Shown here in pieces: positions 54,368 to 61,998 of a stretch of 64,000 nt of DNA. The stretch is from an uncultured Kangiella sp. (GTDB taxonomy: Bacteria; Pseudomonadota; Gammaproteobacteria; Enterobacterales; Kangiellaceae): positions 248,001-312,000 of the forward strand of contig CANMKR010000003.1 in NCBI GenBank assembly GCA_947498625.1. The letters are read 5' to 3'. Numbering within the stretch: the stretch's first letter is position 1; every line of letters starts with the position of its first letter. Under the pieces are notes generated by a model, which ran no database searches, was not told where the DNA came from, and saw only the letters and a program-made list of their open reading frames with translations. The translations under genes were made by a program, and so were the position numbers.

Positions 54368-54794
54368 GCATTTATTTCTTATTACTTTATATTTATTGAG
54401 TTTTGCCGCTGATGCTGAAGTAAAAAGTAATATTGTTAACTCGATTCAAGGTTGTGAATTAGCATTAAAATATCACTCTTCAAGTAAAAAAGAAAAAAGT
54501 AAGCTTATAAGAAGCCACACAGAGAAAGAAAAGGTAAATATGGTTTCTTGCAACTCTTCTGTTAAAACAACTATCACAACCATATTCGCTGTAGACAATC
54601 CTTCAATTGATGATATCGATCTATGTTTGCCGCATACTGCGGAAGATATTAGTTTAAAAATGCTAATTCCTAAGATCATAACCTTTATAAATTCAGGAGA
54701 GTTTTATATCGACGACTCTCCTTCATATATTGTTAATGTTTCAACTATTGAAGCATTACTAGAAGAGTATAGTTGTCCTATAGCAACCAACTAA
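54360..54794 (+). CDS. Small exported protein of unknown function, 144 residues
   Basis: Starts at TTG 54360, with GAGAG about nine bases before it, and overlaps lpxH by eight bases. A signal peptide (LFLITLYLLSFAADA) is clear. The mature part of about 125 residues has four cysteines (QGCELAL, VSCNSS, LCLPHTAED, YSCPIATN), so two disulfides are possible. Family not recognised. Its 3' end overlaps pepE by 17 bases on the opposite strand. Confidence 0.7.
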   Translation: MGKHLFLITLYLLSFAADAEVKSNIVNSIQGCELALKYHSSSKKEKSKLIRSHTEKEKVNMVSCNSSVKTTITTIFAVDNPSIDDIDLCLPHTAEDISLKMLIPKIITFINSGEFYIDDSPSYIVNVSTIEALLEEYSCPIATN

Positions 54795-55488
54795 TATCCG
54801 AATCCGCTTTGATGGTTCGGATAGCTTCTCCATCCCTAAACACCAAACCATCTTTTTTGCCTCTAAGGTAAAGATTGCCGCCATCACGCTCTACAGCCGT
54901 ACCTTCTTTAATTCCGATAACGTATTTATCTGTGTTGGCGCAAGTATATTCATAAATGCGTTCAGCCCGAGTTTCGCCATTATGATTCGGTGGCTGGTAA
55001 TCGGTGTAATGCGGATTAATCTGAAAAGGTACTAAAGCTAAAGCCCTAAAACTTCTAGGTTGAACGATAGGCATATCATTCGTGGTACAAATGGTTAAAC
55101 CAGCCATATTCGAGCCAGCGCTCCAGCCAATATAAGGAGTTCCTACTGCAATCTTTTTCCTAATAGCATCAAGTAACTCATTGTCATAGAGTTGTTTCAA
55201 TAAATAGAAAGTGTTGCCGCCGCCAATGGCGATAGCATCAGCCTCTTCCACGGCTTTAATAGGATCTGTAAAACGATGAATCGAGGTGACAGTTTTATCA
55301 ATACCTATTAGCGCACTATTAACCTTTTCTTCATAGGCGTCGTAGCCCAAAGCAAAACCGGCGTAGGGGATAAACAAAATGTTCTTGATGGCTTTAGGTA
55401 AAAACCCATCAATCATTGGTAAGGCATGTTCAAGATAGTTCGTTTGTCCTTCTCTTGAAGCGCTAAGTAATAATAGTTTTTGCATCAT
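54778..55488 (-). CDS. pepE: Dipeptidase E (peptidase S51)
   Basis: 236 residues. Nucleophile Ser in GWSAGSN, with AIGGGNTFYLL before it and INPHYTDYQPP after it, as in PepE. It cuts Asp-X dipeptides in the cytoplasm. The gene is convergent with the small exported-protein gene and overlaps it slightly. Confidence 0.93.
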   Translation of the reverse strand: MMQKLLLLSASREGQTNYLEHALPMIDGFLPKAIKNILFIPYAGFALGYDAYEEKVNSALIGIDKTVTSIHRFTDPIKAVEEADAIAIGGGNTFYLLKQLYDNELLDAIRKKIAVGTPYIGWSAGSNMAGLTICTTNDMPIVQPRSFRALALVPFQINPHYTDYQPPNHNGETRAERIYEYTCANTDKYVIGIKEGTAVERDGGNLYLRGKKDGLVFRDGEAIRTIKADSDISWLL

Positions 55489-55537
55489 AACCGTTTCTAT
55501 AATAGATTCCCGCTTTCACGAAAATGATCTTAAAAAT

Positions 55538-56149
55538 TTATGCCGGAACCCCTGAGTGAAAACGAAATAGAGGGTCTGGCGATTCTATCAGCTCTTTTTC
55601 TTTAGCTAAGAAGAATTGCACCCTTTCATCAATAGCTTTATCCGAATAGCGCTTTGCTAAGTCTAAATAATCCATGAAATGGCGTGATTCAGACTTTAAT
55701 AAAAAGCGATAATATTTTGCTAGCTCAGGTTCAGACCCATCAAAATATGGCGCTAACGCATGAAAACGCTCACAAGAGCGAGCTTCAATAATAGCACCGA
55801 TAATCAAGCCATCGATTAACCTTTGAGGTTCATCTTTTGCAGCATATTGATGCAACCCAGCGGCATAGCGGGATGGCTTTATAGCTCTATATTTGATACC
55901 GCGCTTTTCAATAAAGTCCAAAACCTGCTCAAAATGCAACACTTCTTCTCTTGTCAGTTGAGAAAGCTTTTTCAACAGCTCGATATGCTCTGGATAACGA
56001 AACATTTGCTTAACCGCTGTAGCTGCCGCTTTTTTTTCGCAATGAGCATGATCGATTAGAACAAGCTCCAATTCAGTGGTTGCTTTTTCTAACCAAGCTT
56101 TCGGCGTTTTGCACATTAAAAAATTATGGATAGGCGTGATATCGGCCAT
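55538..56149 (-). CDS. miaE: tRNA-(ms2io6A)-hydroxylase MiaE
   Basis: 203 residues. Di-iron ligands are visible in ELELVLIDHAHCEKKAA, REEVLHFEQV, EARSCERFHAL and ESRHFMDY, with the start FLMCKTPKAWLE typical of MiaE. It hydroxylates the isopentenyl side chain of ms2i6A37 in tRNA. It lies between pepE and the transglutaminase operon on the same strand, probably with its own promoter. Confidence 0.93.
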   Translation of the reverse strand: MADITPIHNFLMCKTPKAWLEKATTELELVLIDHAHCEKKAAATAVKQMFRYPEHIELLKKLSQLTREEVLHFEQVLDFIEKRGIKYRAIKPSRYAAGLHQYAAKDEPQRLIDGLIIGAIIEARSCERFHALAPYFDGSEPELAKYYRFLLKSESRHFMDYLDLAKRYSDKAIDERVQFFLAKEKELIESPDPLFRFHSGVPA

Positions 56150-56179
56150 AAAAACTTCAAATAAAATAGAGTGCGGCTA

Positions 56180-58138
56180 TTATAGCGCTTTCACTTGAGT
56201 TTTAAATCTTTGCTGTAAGTTATCCTTATCGGATACTTTCTTATAGCGTATGGCAATATAAAACTTTATAGGCGTTGAATACTTTTTATGCAACTCCGGG
56301 TGTTCCTGTTGCAATAGCTCAAGAATAGCTTTAGGTCCCCAATGGGATGAAATTATCACTTCTTGTTTCATTAGCTTAGCTTTTAAAAGCTCATAATACT
56401 TCTCAATAGGATCTCGTTTGCTAGATTTTCGTAAAAGCCAAAGTCCGAATACCAAGCCTGAAACGATCAAAGTAAAAACCAAACCATAGCCAAGAAAACG
56501 CCATTGGTTAGACTTAATTCCTAGCTTGCTTAACCAATTGTTTTGTTGATCTTGACCATAACCCATCAATGAATCATCCCAAAAGCTTTTGATAGCATCC
56601 CATCGCAATTGCAATTTTTGCAAAAAACCTTGCGGCAAATCAAAACCAAATTCTTTATCACTAAACCAGCTATCTCGGCGAGTAGCGCGAGTTCTTAAAT
56701 CCGCTTCCACCCTACTAGGATCAATTGCTGCAGTTGGATCAACCCTAACCCAACCTTGGTTATCGACCCAAACTTCGGTCCAAGCATGTGCATCAGATTG
56801 CCTAATTAAATAGAAATCACCATAGGGGTTATACTCACCACCTTGATAGCCGGTCACAACCCTAGCGGGAACCCCTGCAGCGCGCATAATAAAAACAAAA
56901 GCACCAGCATAATGCTCACAAAAGCCTTCTTGGGTATCAAACCAGAAACCATCCACGACTTCTTCTTCCAGCACTTCTGGAGTTAAGGTATAGCTGTATT
57001 CCTGTTGATTAATAACATTTAAAGTTCGCTGAATAAAATCTTGAGTAGAACTAGATTGAGTGAATAACTGTTGTGCCCATTGACGGGTTCTTTCGTTACC
57101 AGTTGCAGGCAGTTGAAGATTCACGTTACGGTGCACAGCGGATAATTCAACGCCTTGATAATCGTAAGTCACAGCTTCAGCGCTATAACTGAATTGAGTT
57201 GTAATTTTTCTTGGACGGCGCCAAGTAAAATCATTGAACAAAAAAGTACCATTAGGAGAAGTTGCCAGTTGCTCTAAGCCAAATAGCCAGCGCGATTGAT
57301 TTGGCTCCATTTGTACCTTGTATTGATATCGAGAGGTAAAATTTGGAATATTTGCAGTACGCGTCGGTGAGCGCACCCCCTCACGCCATGTGTAGCCATC
57401 GTAATCAGAAAAAACCATACCGCGCCAATACATATCATTGGCACTAGGCACAGTCGATTCAAACTTGACACGAAATGCAGGGTCATCGAAAGTAGTTAAA
57501 GAGCCAATATCACCAGGACTCATACTGTCAGAGATCCCTGTGCCCCCTTGACTGCTATCCGGCATTGCCCATAAAGGACCGGGTAATCTTGGGAATAAAA
57601 AAAACAGTACCAACATTATCGGCAAAGCTTGCAGCAAAGCAACGCCAGATATCTTGCTCAGATGTTTTAAACCTTGAAAACCGTGAATTGAATTAAGAGC
57701 AACTAAGCCTGAAAGAATGGCAATCATAGCTAGTAATAGATAGAGGCCCATCACTATGGATTTATTGAATAAAAATGCCATCACCATAATGAAAAAGGAA
57801 ATAAACAAGGTTAAAGCTGCATCCCGATAACTTTTAGATTCAAGCAATTTAAAGCCATACATTAAACAAATAAGGCTCACCCCGGCATCGCGCCCACTAA
57901 TAGTTCTAAAGTGAAAGTAGACTCCTGCCAGAGCTGAAAAAACAAAAATCAAAACAATCCAAGCCGGTAATTTTATTTGTAATCTATAGCTTAGAAATTT
58001 AAAAAACATAAGCGCAATTGTGCTGGCGGTTACCCAAGTCGGAATTTCAAACCACAGAGGAAAGAGTACCAATGCCTGTACAAAAATCAGCATAGGTATA
58101 ATTCCTTGTCGGTGAATATTCAGTTCTTTTGCTTGCAA
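56180..58138 (-). CDS. Transglutaminase-like membrane protease, TgpA type (DUF3488/DUF4129)
   Basis: 652 residues. About six N-terminal helices (residues 15-190), a periplasmic transglutaminase core with EGFCEHYAGAF (Cys), QSDAHAWTEVWV (His) and VRVDPTAAI (Asp), one late helix (about 545-570) and a cytoplasmic DUF4129-like tail. Substrates are unknown. It forms an operon with the DUF58 and MoxR genes (12-base gap). Confidence 0.92.
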   Translation of the reverse strand: MQAKELNIHRQGIIPMLIFVQALVLFPLWFEIPTWVTASTIALMFFKFLSYRLQIKLPAWIVLIFVFSALAGVYFHFRTISGRDAGVSLICLMYGFKLLESKSYRDAALTLFISFFIMVMAFLFNKSIVMGLYLLLAMIAILSGLVALNSIHGFQGLKHLSKISGVALLQALPIMLVLFFLFPRLPGPLWAMPDSSQGGTGISDSMSPGDIGSLTTFDDPAFRVKFESTVPSANDMYWRGMVFSDYDGYTWREGVRSPTRTANIPNFTSRYQYKVQMEPNQSRWLFGLEQLATSPNGTFLFNDFTWRRPRKITTQFSYSAEAVTYDYQGVELSAVHRNVNLQLPATGNERTRQWAQQLFTQSSSTQDFIQRTLNVINQQEYSYTLTPEVLEEEVVDGFWFDTQEGFCEHYAGAFVFIMRAAGVPARVVTGYQGGEYNPYGDFYLIRQSDAHAWTEVWVDNQGWVRVDPTAAIDPSRVEADLRTRATRRDSWFSDKEFGFDLPQGFLQKLQLRWDAIKSFWDDSLMGYGQDQQNNWLSKLGIKSNQWRFLGYGLVFTLIVSGLVFGLWLLRKSSKRDPIEKYYELLKAKLMKQEVIISSHWGPKAILELLQQEHPELHKKYSTPIKFYIAIRYKKVSDKDNLQQRFKTQVKAL

Positions 58139-58150
58139 ATTAAATTCTCA

Positions 58151-59104
58151 TTAAAAAATTGCTAATGCCGTTAAACAATCGTATAAATGTTTGTCGCCAT
58201 TGGCTAAGTCAAACTTTTGATCTGGCATTTCCAGGCCGAAATCTATACCCTTTTTGTTCGCTTCTATTAACTCATGACACAGATATGATAGTGCTAACTC
58301 TTTTTCATAATGCGCGACTGACTGCCAACTAAATATTTTTTGTTGGCCCACTTTATCTTCAAACTCTTTGCTTAACATCCCTCGTCCTCTGGCATAAGCT
58401 TTCCACATAACTTGTTTTAAAGGATCGCCAGGCTGATACTCCTTAACACTATAAAAATCTTCGCTGCCTTTTACCGAATTGCTACCCTCTTCATTCCCAT
58501 GATTGCTATCGCTTAAATTAATCGGCGCTGGAATAGGTTTAGGGTATACCAGGATTTGGTAAGGTGTTTTAAACCAAGACCACACTTGAAAAATGCCAAA
58601 AGGAAATACGCTCGAAATCACCATGCGCGGCACCTCAAACCAGCCGCGTTTTGTGACTAGAAACGTTTTTGTAAATTGACTACTAGATTGCTGTGGCACA
58701 TCCAATAAGCTCATCTTTACTTTAGTTTCGCCAATACCAACACTTGCTCGATACTGCTGAGTTTGATTGATCACTTCAATCTCTAAAGTTGCACTCTCAC
58801 CAGCATAGACAGCCTTGGGTTTTATCATTTTTATTTTAAGCTGACGTAAATTACGGTAGGTGTAAAAAGTAGAAAGTGAGCCAATCGAGAGTAATACGAA
58901 CCCTGCCATATAGCCCATATTGTTTTGATAGTTAGTCGCTGCAATTAAAATTAGCACTATAATCAACAACATTAACCAGCCATATCTTGTAGGTAAAATA
59001 TAGATATTTTTTTGCTTGAGCTGAATTTCAGGTGCAGCCGGTAACCGTGCCTCAACCCAACGATAAAAGCGTTTTTGGATGCGTTTAATAATTGTATTAA
59101 TCAA
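58151..59104 (-). CDS. DUF58 domain-containing protein
   Basis: 317 residues with two N-terminal helices (about 40-80) and the DUF58 core SVKEYQPGDPLKQVMWKAYARG, where the conserved R/K-x-Y-xx-GD-x4-I-x-W is present. The family is a membrane partner of MoxR ATPases and may carry a divergent von Willebrand-type fold. Between moxR (20 bases) and the transglutaminase gene (12 bases). Confidence 0.9.
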   Translation of the reverse strand: MINTIIKRIQKRFYRWVEARLPAAPEIQLKQKNIYILPTRYGWLMLLIIVLILIAATNYQNNMGYMAGFVLLSIGSLSTFYTYRNLRQLKIKMIKPKAVYAGESATLEIEVINQTQQYRASVGIGETKVKMSLLDVPQQSSSQFTKTFLVTKRGWFEVPRMVISSVFPFGIFQVWSWFKTPYQILVYPKPIPAPINLSDSNHGNEEGSNSVKGSEDFYSVKEYQPGDPLKQVMWKAYARGRGMLSKEFEDKVGQQKIFSWQSVAHYEKELALSYLCHELIEANKKGIDFGLEMPDQKFDLANGDKHLYDCLTALAIF

Positions 59105-59124
59105 TCTTCTGACTAATAGTTAAT

Positions 59125-60042
59125 TTAACTAGGAACGCTAACTTGTTCTAATAACTCACTGACTAGCTTTACCGAGTCACCCGATGTTTTTTGAGAGAAC
59201 TCTAGGCGATGTGCTACTGCTGGGATGAAAATTTGCTGAATATCTTCCGGCAATACATAATCTCGACCATCTAAAAACGCCCAAGCCTTCGCCGCGCCAA
59301 TGAGCGCCAAGCCTCCCCGTGGAGATAAACCATGTTCAAAATCAGGGCTTTGACGAGTAGCTTTAATTAAATGAATCACATAATTCAACAAATGCTCACT
59401 GGCTGTTACTTTAGCAACCTCTTGTTGGATTCTGATTAAGTCTTCCAGACTTAACATAGGCTCTAGAGTATTAAGGTTTTGACGGCCAGATTTGCCTTGC
59501 AACAAAACGCGCTCAAAACTCGCATCAGGATAGCCAAGTTGGATTCTAAATAAAAAACGGTCGAGTTGTGACTCAGGCAGCGGATAAGTCCCAATTTGGT
59601 GTGACGGGTTTTGGGTAGCAATCACAAAGAAAGGCTGTGGCAATGCAAAGGTTTCACCTTCAACCGTGACCTGCTGTTCTTCCATAGCTTCTAACAAAGC
59701 ACTCTGCGCTTTTGGCGTAGCTCGATTGATTTCATCACCAAGGATTAACTGGCTAAAAACAGGTCCAGGGTGAAATTTAAACTGCCCATCATTCTTATCA
59801 AAAATATTTGCGCCAATAATATCCGCAGGCAGAATATCACTAGTAAATTGGATACGCTGAAACTCAAGTCCGAATACTTTAGCTATAGCTTGGCCTAAAG
59901 TAGTTTTGCCCATTCCAGGAAGATCTTCTATCAACAAATGCCCTTCCGCCAACAAGCAAGCTACGGATAATTTAACTTGGTGAGACTTTCCTAAAACCAC
60001 TTTATTGAGTTGATTTAATACTGGTGTTAAAGCTTGATGCAT
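59125..60042 (-). CDS. MoxR family AAA ATPase
   Basis: 305 residues. Walker A GMGKTTLGQAIA, Walker B LILGDEINRATPKAQSALLEAMEE and sensor FVIATQNPSHQIGTYPLPESQLDRF are standard for the MoxR group. It acts as a chaperone-like activator with DUF58/vWA partners, here probably on the transglutaminase complex. First gene of the three-gene operon. Confidence 0.94.
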   Translation of the reverse strand: MHQALTPVLNQLNKVVLGKSHQVKLSVACLLAEGHLLIEDLPGMGKTTLGQAIAKVFGLEFQRIQFTSDILPADIIGANIFDKNDGQFKFHPGPVFSQLILGDEINRATPKAQSALLEAMEEQQVTVEGETFALPQPFFVIATQNPSHQIGTYPLPESQLDRFLFRIQLGYPDASFERVLLQGKSGRQNLNTLEPMLSLEDLIRIQQEVAKVTASEHLLNYVIHLIKATRQSPDFEHGLSPRGGLALIGAAKAWAFLDGRDYVLPEDIQQIFIPAVAHRLEFSQKTSGDSVKLVSELLEQVSVPS

Positions 60043-60187
60043 CTCTTTCCTTTTTATAATTAAAATTCACTATTAATGTAACAGACTATGAATGAACCTA
60101 TTTATTTCAAATCGATTCAGTTTTTATTCATTTAACTCTATTCACAATGAGCTCGACATAAACACTAATATACATGAGGAAATAATA

Positions 60188-60718
60188 ATGTCATTAAAGA
60201 AAGTTTTTCTAGCAACCACCTTAGCCTTATCTTCTGGAATCACCTTAGCTAGCGGCGTTAGCTATGACTACCTTGATGTTAGCCTGCAAGAATATGACGG
60301 CGCAGACGGTTACAATTTTGAATTATCAAAATCTTTTTCGAGTAACTTATACGGTCGAATAGACTATACAGATTTAGATGGCGATTTTGGCGGAGAGTTT
60401 TCAGCTACTCGCTTGAACTTAGGTTATCTTGCTAGCCTTAACTCTAGTGTAGATTTCATTGCCGAGCTTGGTTACGAAGACATCGACGTAGGCGTTGCTG
60501 ATGATAACGGTTTCAATGCTCGTTTAGGCTTTAGAGGCATGGCTGCCAATCAATTAGAGCTAGGCGCTTTTGCTAGCTATTCTGATGTGCTGGAATCAAC
60601 TGATATCACGGTCGAAGGCCGCTACCACTTTACCGATCAGTTTTCACTCGCTTTAGAAATTGGTAACGATGACGAATTAGATGAGCACTATGGCGTCAGC
60701 GTTCGATATAGTTTCTAG
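60188..60718 (+). CDS. Small outer-membrane beta-barrel protein, first of a tandem pair
   Basis: 176 residues from ATG 60188, chosen for GAGGAAAT at the right distance and the signal peptide MSLKKVFLATTLALSSGITLAS; an earlier in-frame ATG at 60092 lacks both. The mature part is eight alternating strands, such as LYGRIDYTDLDGDF, SVDFIAELGYEDIDV and FSLALEIGNDDE, ending in VRYSF. The paralogue follows at 60827. Function unknown. Confidence 0.8.
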   Translation: MSLKKVFLATTLALSSGITLASGVSYDYLDVSLQEYDGADGYNFELSKSFSSNLYGRIDYTDLDGDFGGEFSATRLNLGYLASLNSSVDFIAELGYEDIDVGVADDNGFNARLGFRGMAANQLELGAFASYSDVLESTDITVEGRYHFTDQFSLALEIGNDDELDEHYGVSVRYSF

Positions 60719-60731
60719 CAAATCGCTTATC

Positions 60732-60760
60732 AAAGCCGCTTTTTAGCGGCTTTTTTTTTA
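60732..60760 (+). terminator. Terminator between the two barrel genes
   Basis: AAAGCCGCT-TTTT-AGCGGCTTT followed by a T-tract. Confidence 0.87.
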
Positions 60761-60826
60761 TCTACAGTTAGTATCCTGGATAATTTATAGTATCATTCAC
60801 GCAATTACAGTAATTTTGGACTTCCG

Positions 60827-61447
60827 ATGAAAAAGATAATAACAACATTAGTGCTTTCGGCTTTAGGCTTCTCAGCTAACGCCAATGACAAACTCGACTA
60901 TAATTATATACAGTTCGGCTTTATCCACAGTGCAGGTGAAGTTACTGGCGATAAATTTGGCTATAACTTTGATATCAGCTTTGATTGGACCGAATCTCTC
61001 TACCTGAAAACTCGCTACAACACTCAATCTGCTGACGTTTATGCTTCAGGATTAAAAGCTAGCAGTGACGCTACTGAGTTCAGCTTTAGTCTTGGTTATC
61101 ATGCGGCTTTGAGTCGCTCTTCTGACTTTTATGGCGAAATAGGCTTATTAAAGCAAGATGGTCAAAGCTTACTTAATCAAACGACTTTTGGTAACGATGG
61201 CGAAGGCTTCTTGGCAAAGCTTGGTGTTCGTACACGCTGGAGCGCCGCTTGGGAAACTAATTTTTACGCAGGTTATCAAGACATTGATCCGGCTGACTAC
61301 GTTGATCTAGCCCGTTATGAGGACGATGACACCATTTTTGGCGCTGAGCTGCGATACTATCTTAATAAGACTTGGTCACTAGGTCTAACCGTTGGTGAAG
61401 AAGCCACTGGCGAAACGAGCCAATTGACGTTAAGAGCCAACTTTTAA
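60827..61447 (+). CDS. Small outer-membrane beta-barrel protein, second of a tandem pair
   Basis: 206 residues with a signal peptide (KIITTLVLSALGFSANA) and the same strand plan as the previous gene: DYNYIQFGFIH, LYLKTRYNTQ, DFYGEIGLL, FLAKLGVRTRW and the end QLTLRANF. The two differ in loop lengths, so it is an old duplication. The terminator between them allows separate regulation. Function unknown. Confidence 0.78.
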   Translation: MKKIITTLVLSALGFSANANDKLDYNYIQFGFIHSAGEVTGDKFGYNFDISFDWTESLYLKTRYNTQSADVYASGLKASSDATEFSFSLGYHAALSRSSDFYGEIGLLKQDGQSLLNQTTFGNDGEGFLAKLGVRTRWSAAWETNFYAGYQDIDPADYVDLARYEDDDTIFGAELRYYLNKTWSLGLTVGEEATGETSQLTLRANF

Positions 61448-61478
61448 GCCTTAGGGCCAATTTCACAACTATAATAAC

Positions 61479-61530
61479 GCTTTTTACATTCAGTGGTTTT
61501 GTGACACCAATCACTGAATGTATAAAAAGC
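61479..61530. repeat. Inverted repeat, 17/19-base arms
   Basis: GCTTTTTACATTCAGTG (61479-61495) and its complement with a TA bulge (61512-61530) around a 16-base centre. Position is 31 bases past the second barrel gene; the 3' arm has no T-run for termination on the plus strand. Confidence 0.6.
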
Positions 61531-61689
61531 TGACACTTTTGCAAACCATTTCACAAGTAACCCACCCTTTTATGCGATTTCGGACACACTAATAGTTCAA
61601 TCATAGTGTTAAATTTTCTGACAACGAAAGGCAAGATAGATTTAATCCCTGATTTAGCCTTGATTTAAGCAAAAGCGCAGAGAAACATT

Positions 61690-61848
61690 ATGAAATATTT
61701 ATTAGGTATAGCCGCATTATTAATTGTTAGTAAGTTTGCACTTTCAAACCCGCAAGCTGTCACTTATTTAAATGATTACAAAGAGTTATTGATGGCTGCA
61801 GCTCTCACACTAGTTTCACGCCCACTTCTAAAAAGGATTTTCGAATAG
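61690..61848 (+). CDS. Small membrane protein of 52 residues
   Basis: ATG 61690 to TAG 61848. Two hydrophobic stretches (YLLGIAALLIVSKFALS, about 3-19, and LLMAAALTLVSRPLL, about 32-46) and a basic end. AGAGAAA lies before the start. A terminator 36 bases after the stop supports a real unit. Function not recognised. Confidence 0.6.
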   Translation: MKYLLGIAALLIVSKFALSNPQAVTYLNDYKELLMAAALTLVSRPLLKRIFE

Positions 61849-61883
61849 GGCTCTTTTATAAAAGAATCATTGTCCTCTGATAT

Positions 61884-61907
61884 AGCGGCTACAAGCCGCT
61901 TTTTTTC
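61884..61907 (+). terminator. Terminator of the 52-residue protein gene
   Basis: AGCGGCT-ACA-AGCCGCT followed by a T-tract. Confidence 0.85.
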
Positions 61908-61998
61908 TCTAAATATATGATTTATCATGAAAAAAGCCTAACAAATCATGCTAGGCTTTCAAGTCCCTTTCTCGTAAGTAAATACTAACTATAGAGCG

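Noticed and set aside
60092-60187. Earlier ATG for the first barrel protein
   Set aside because: It puts 32 residues before an obvious signal peptide and has no ribosome binding site, whereas 60188 has GAGGAAAT.
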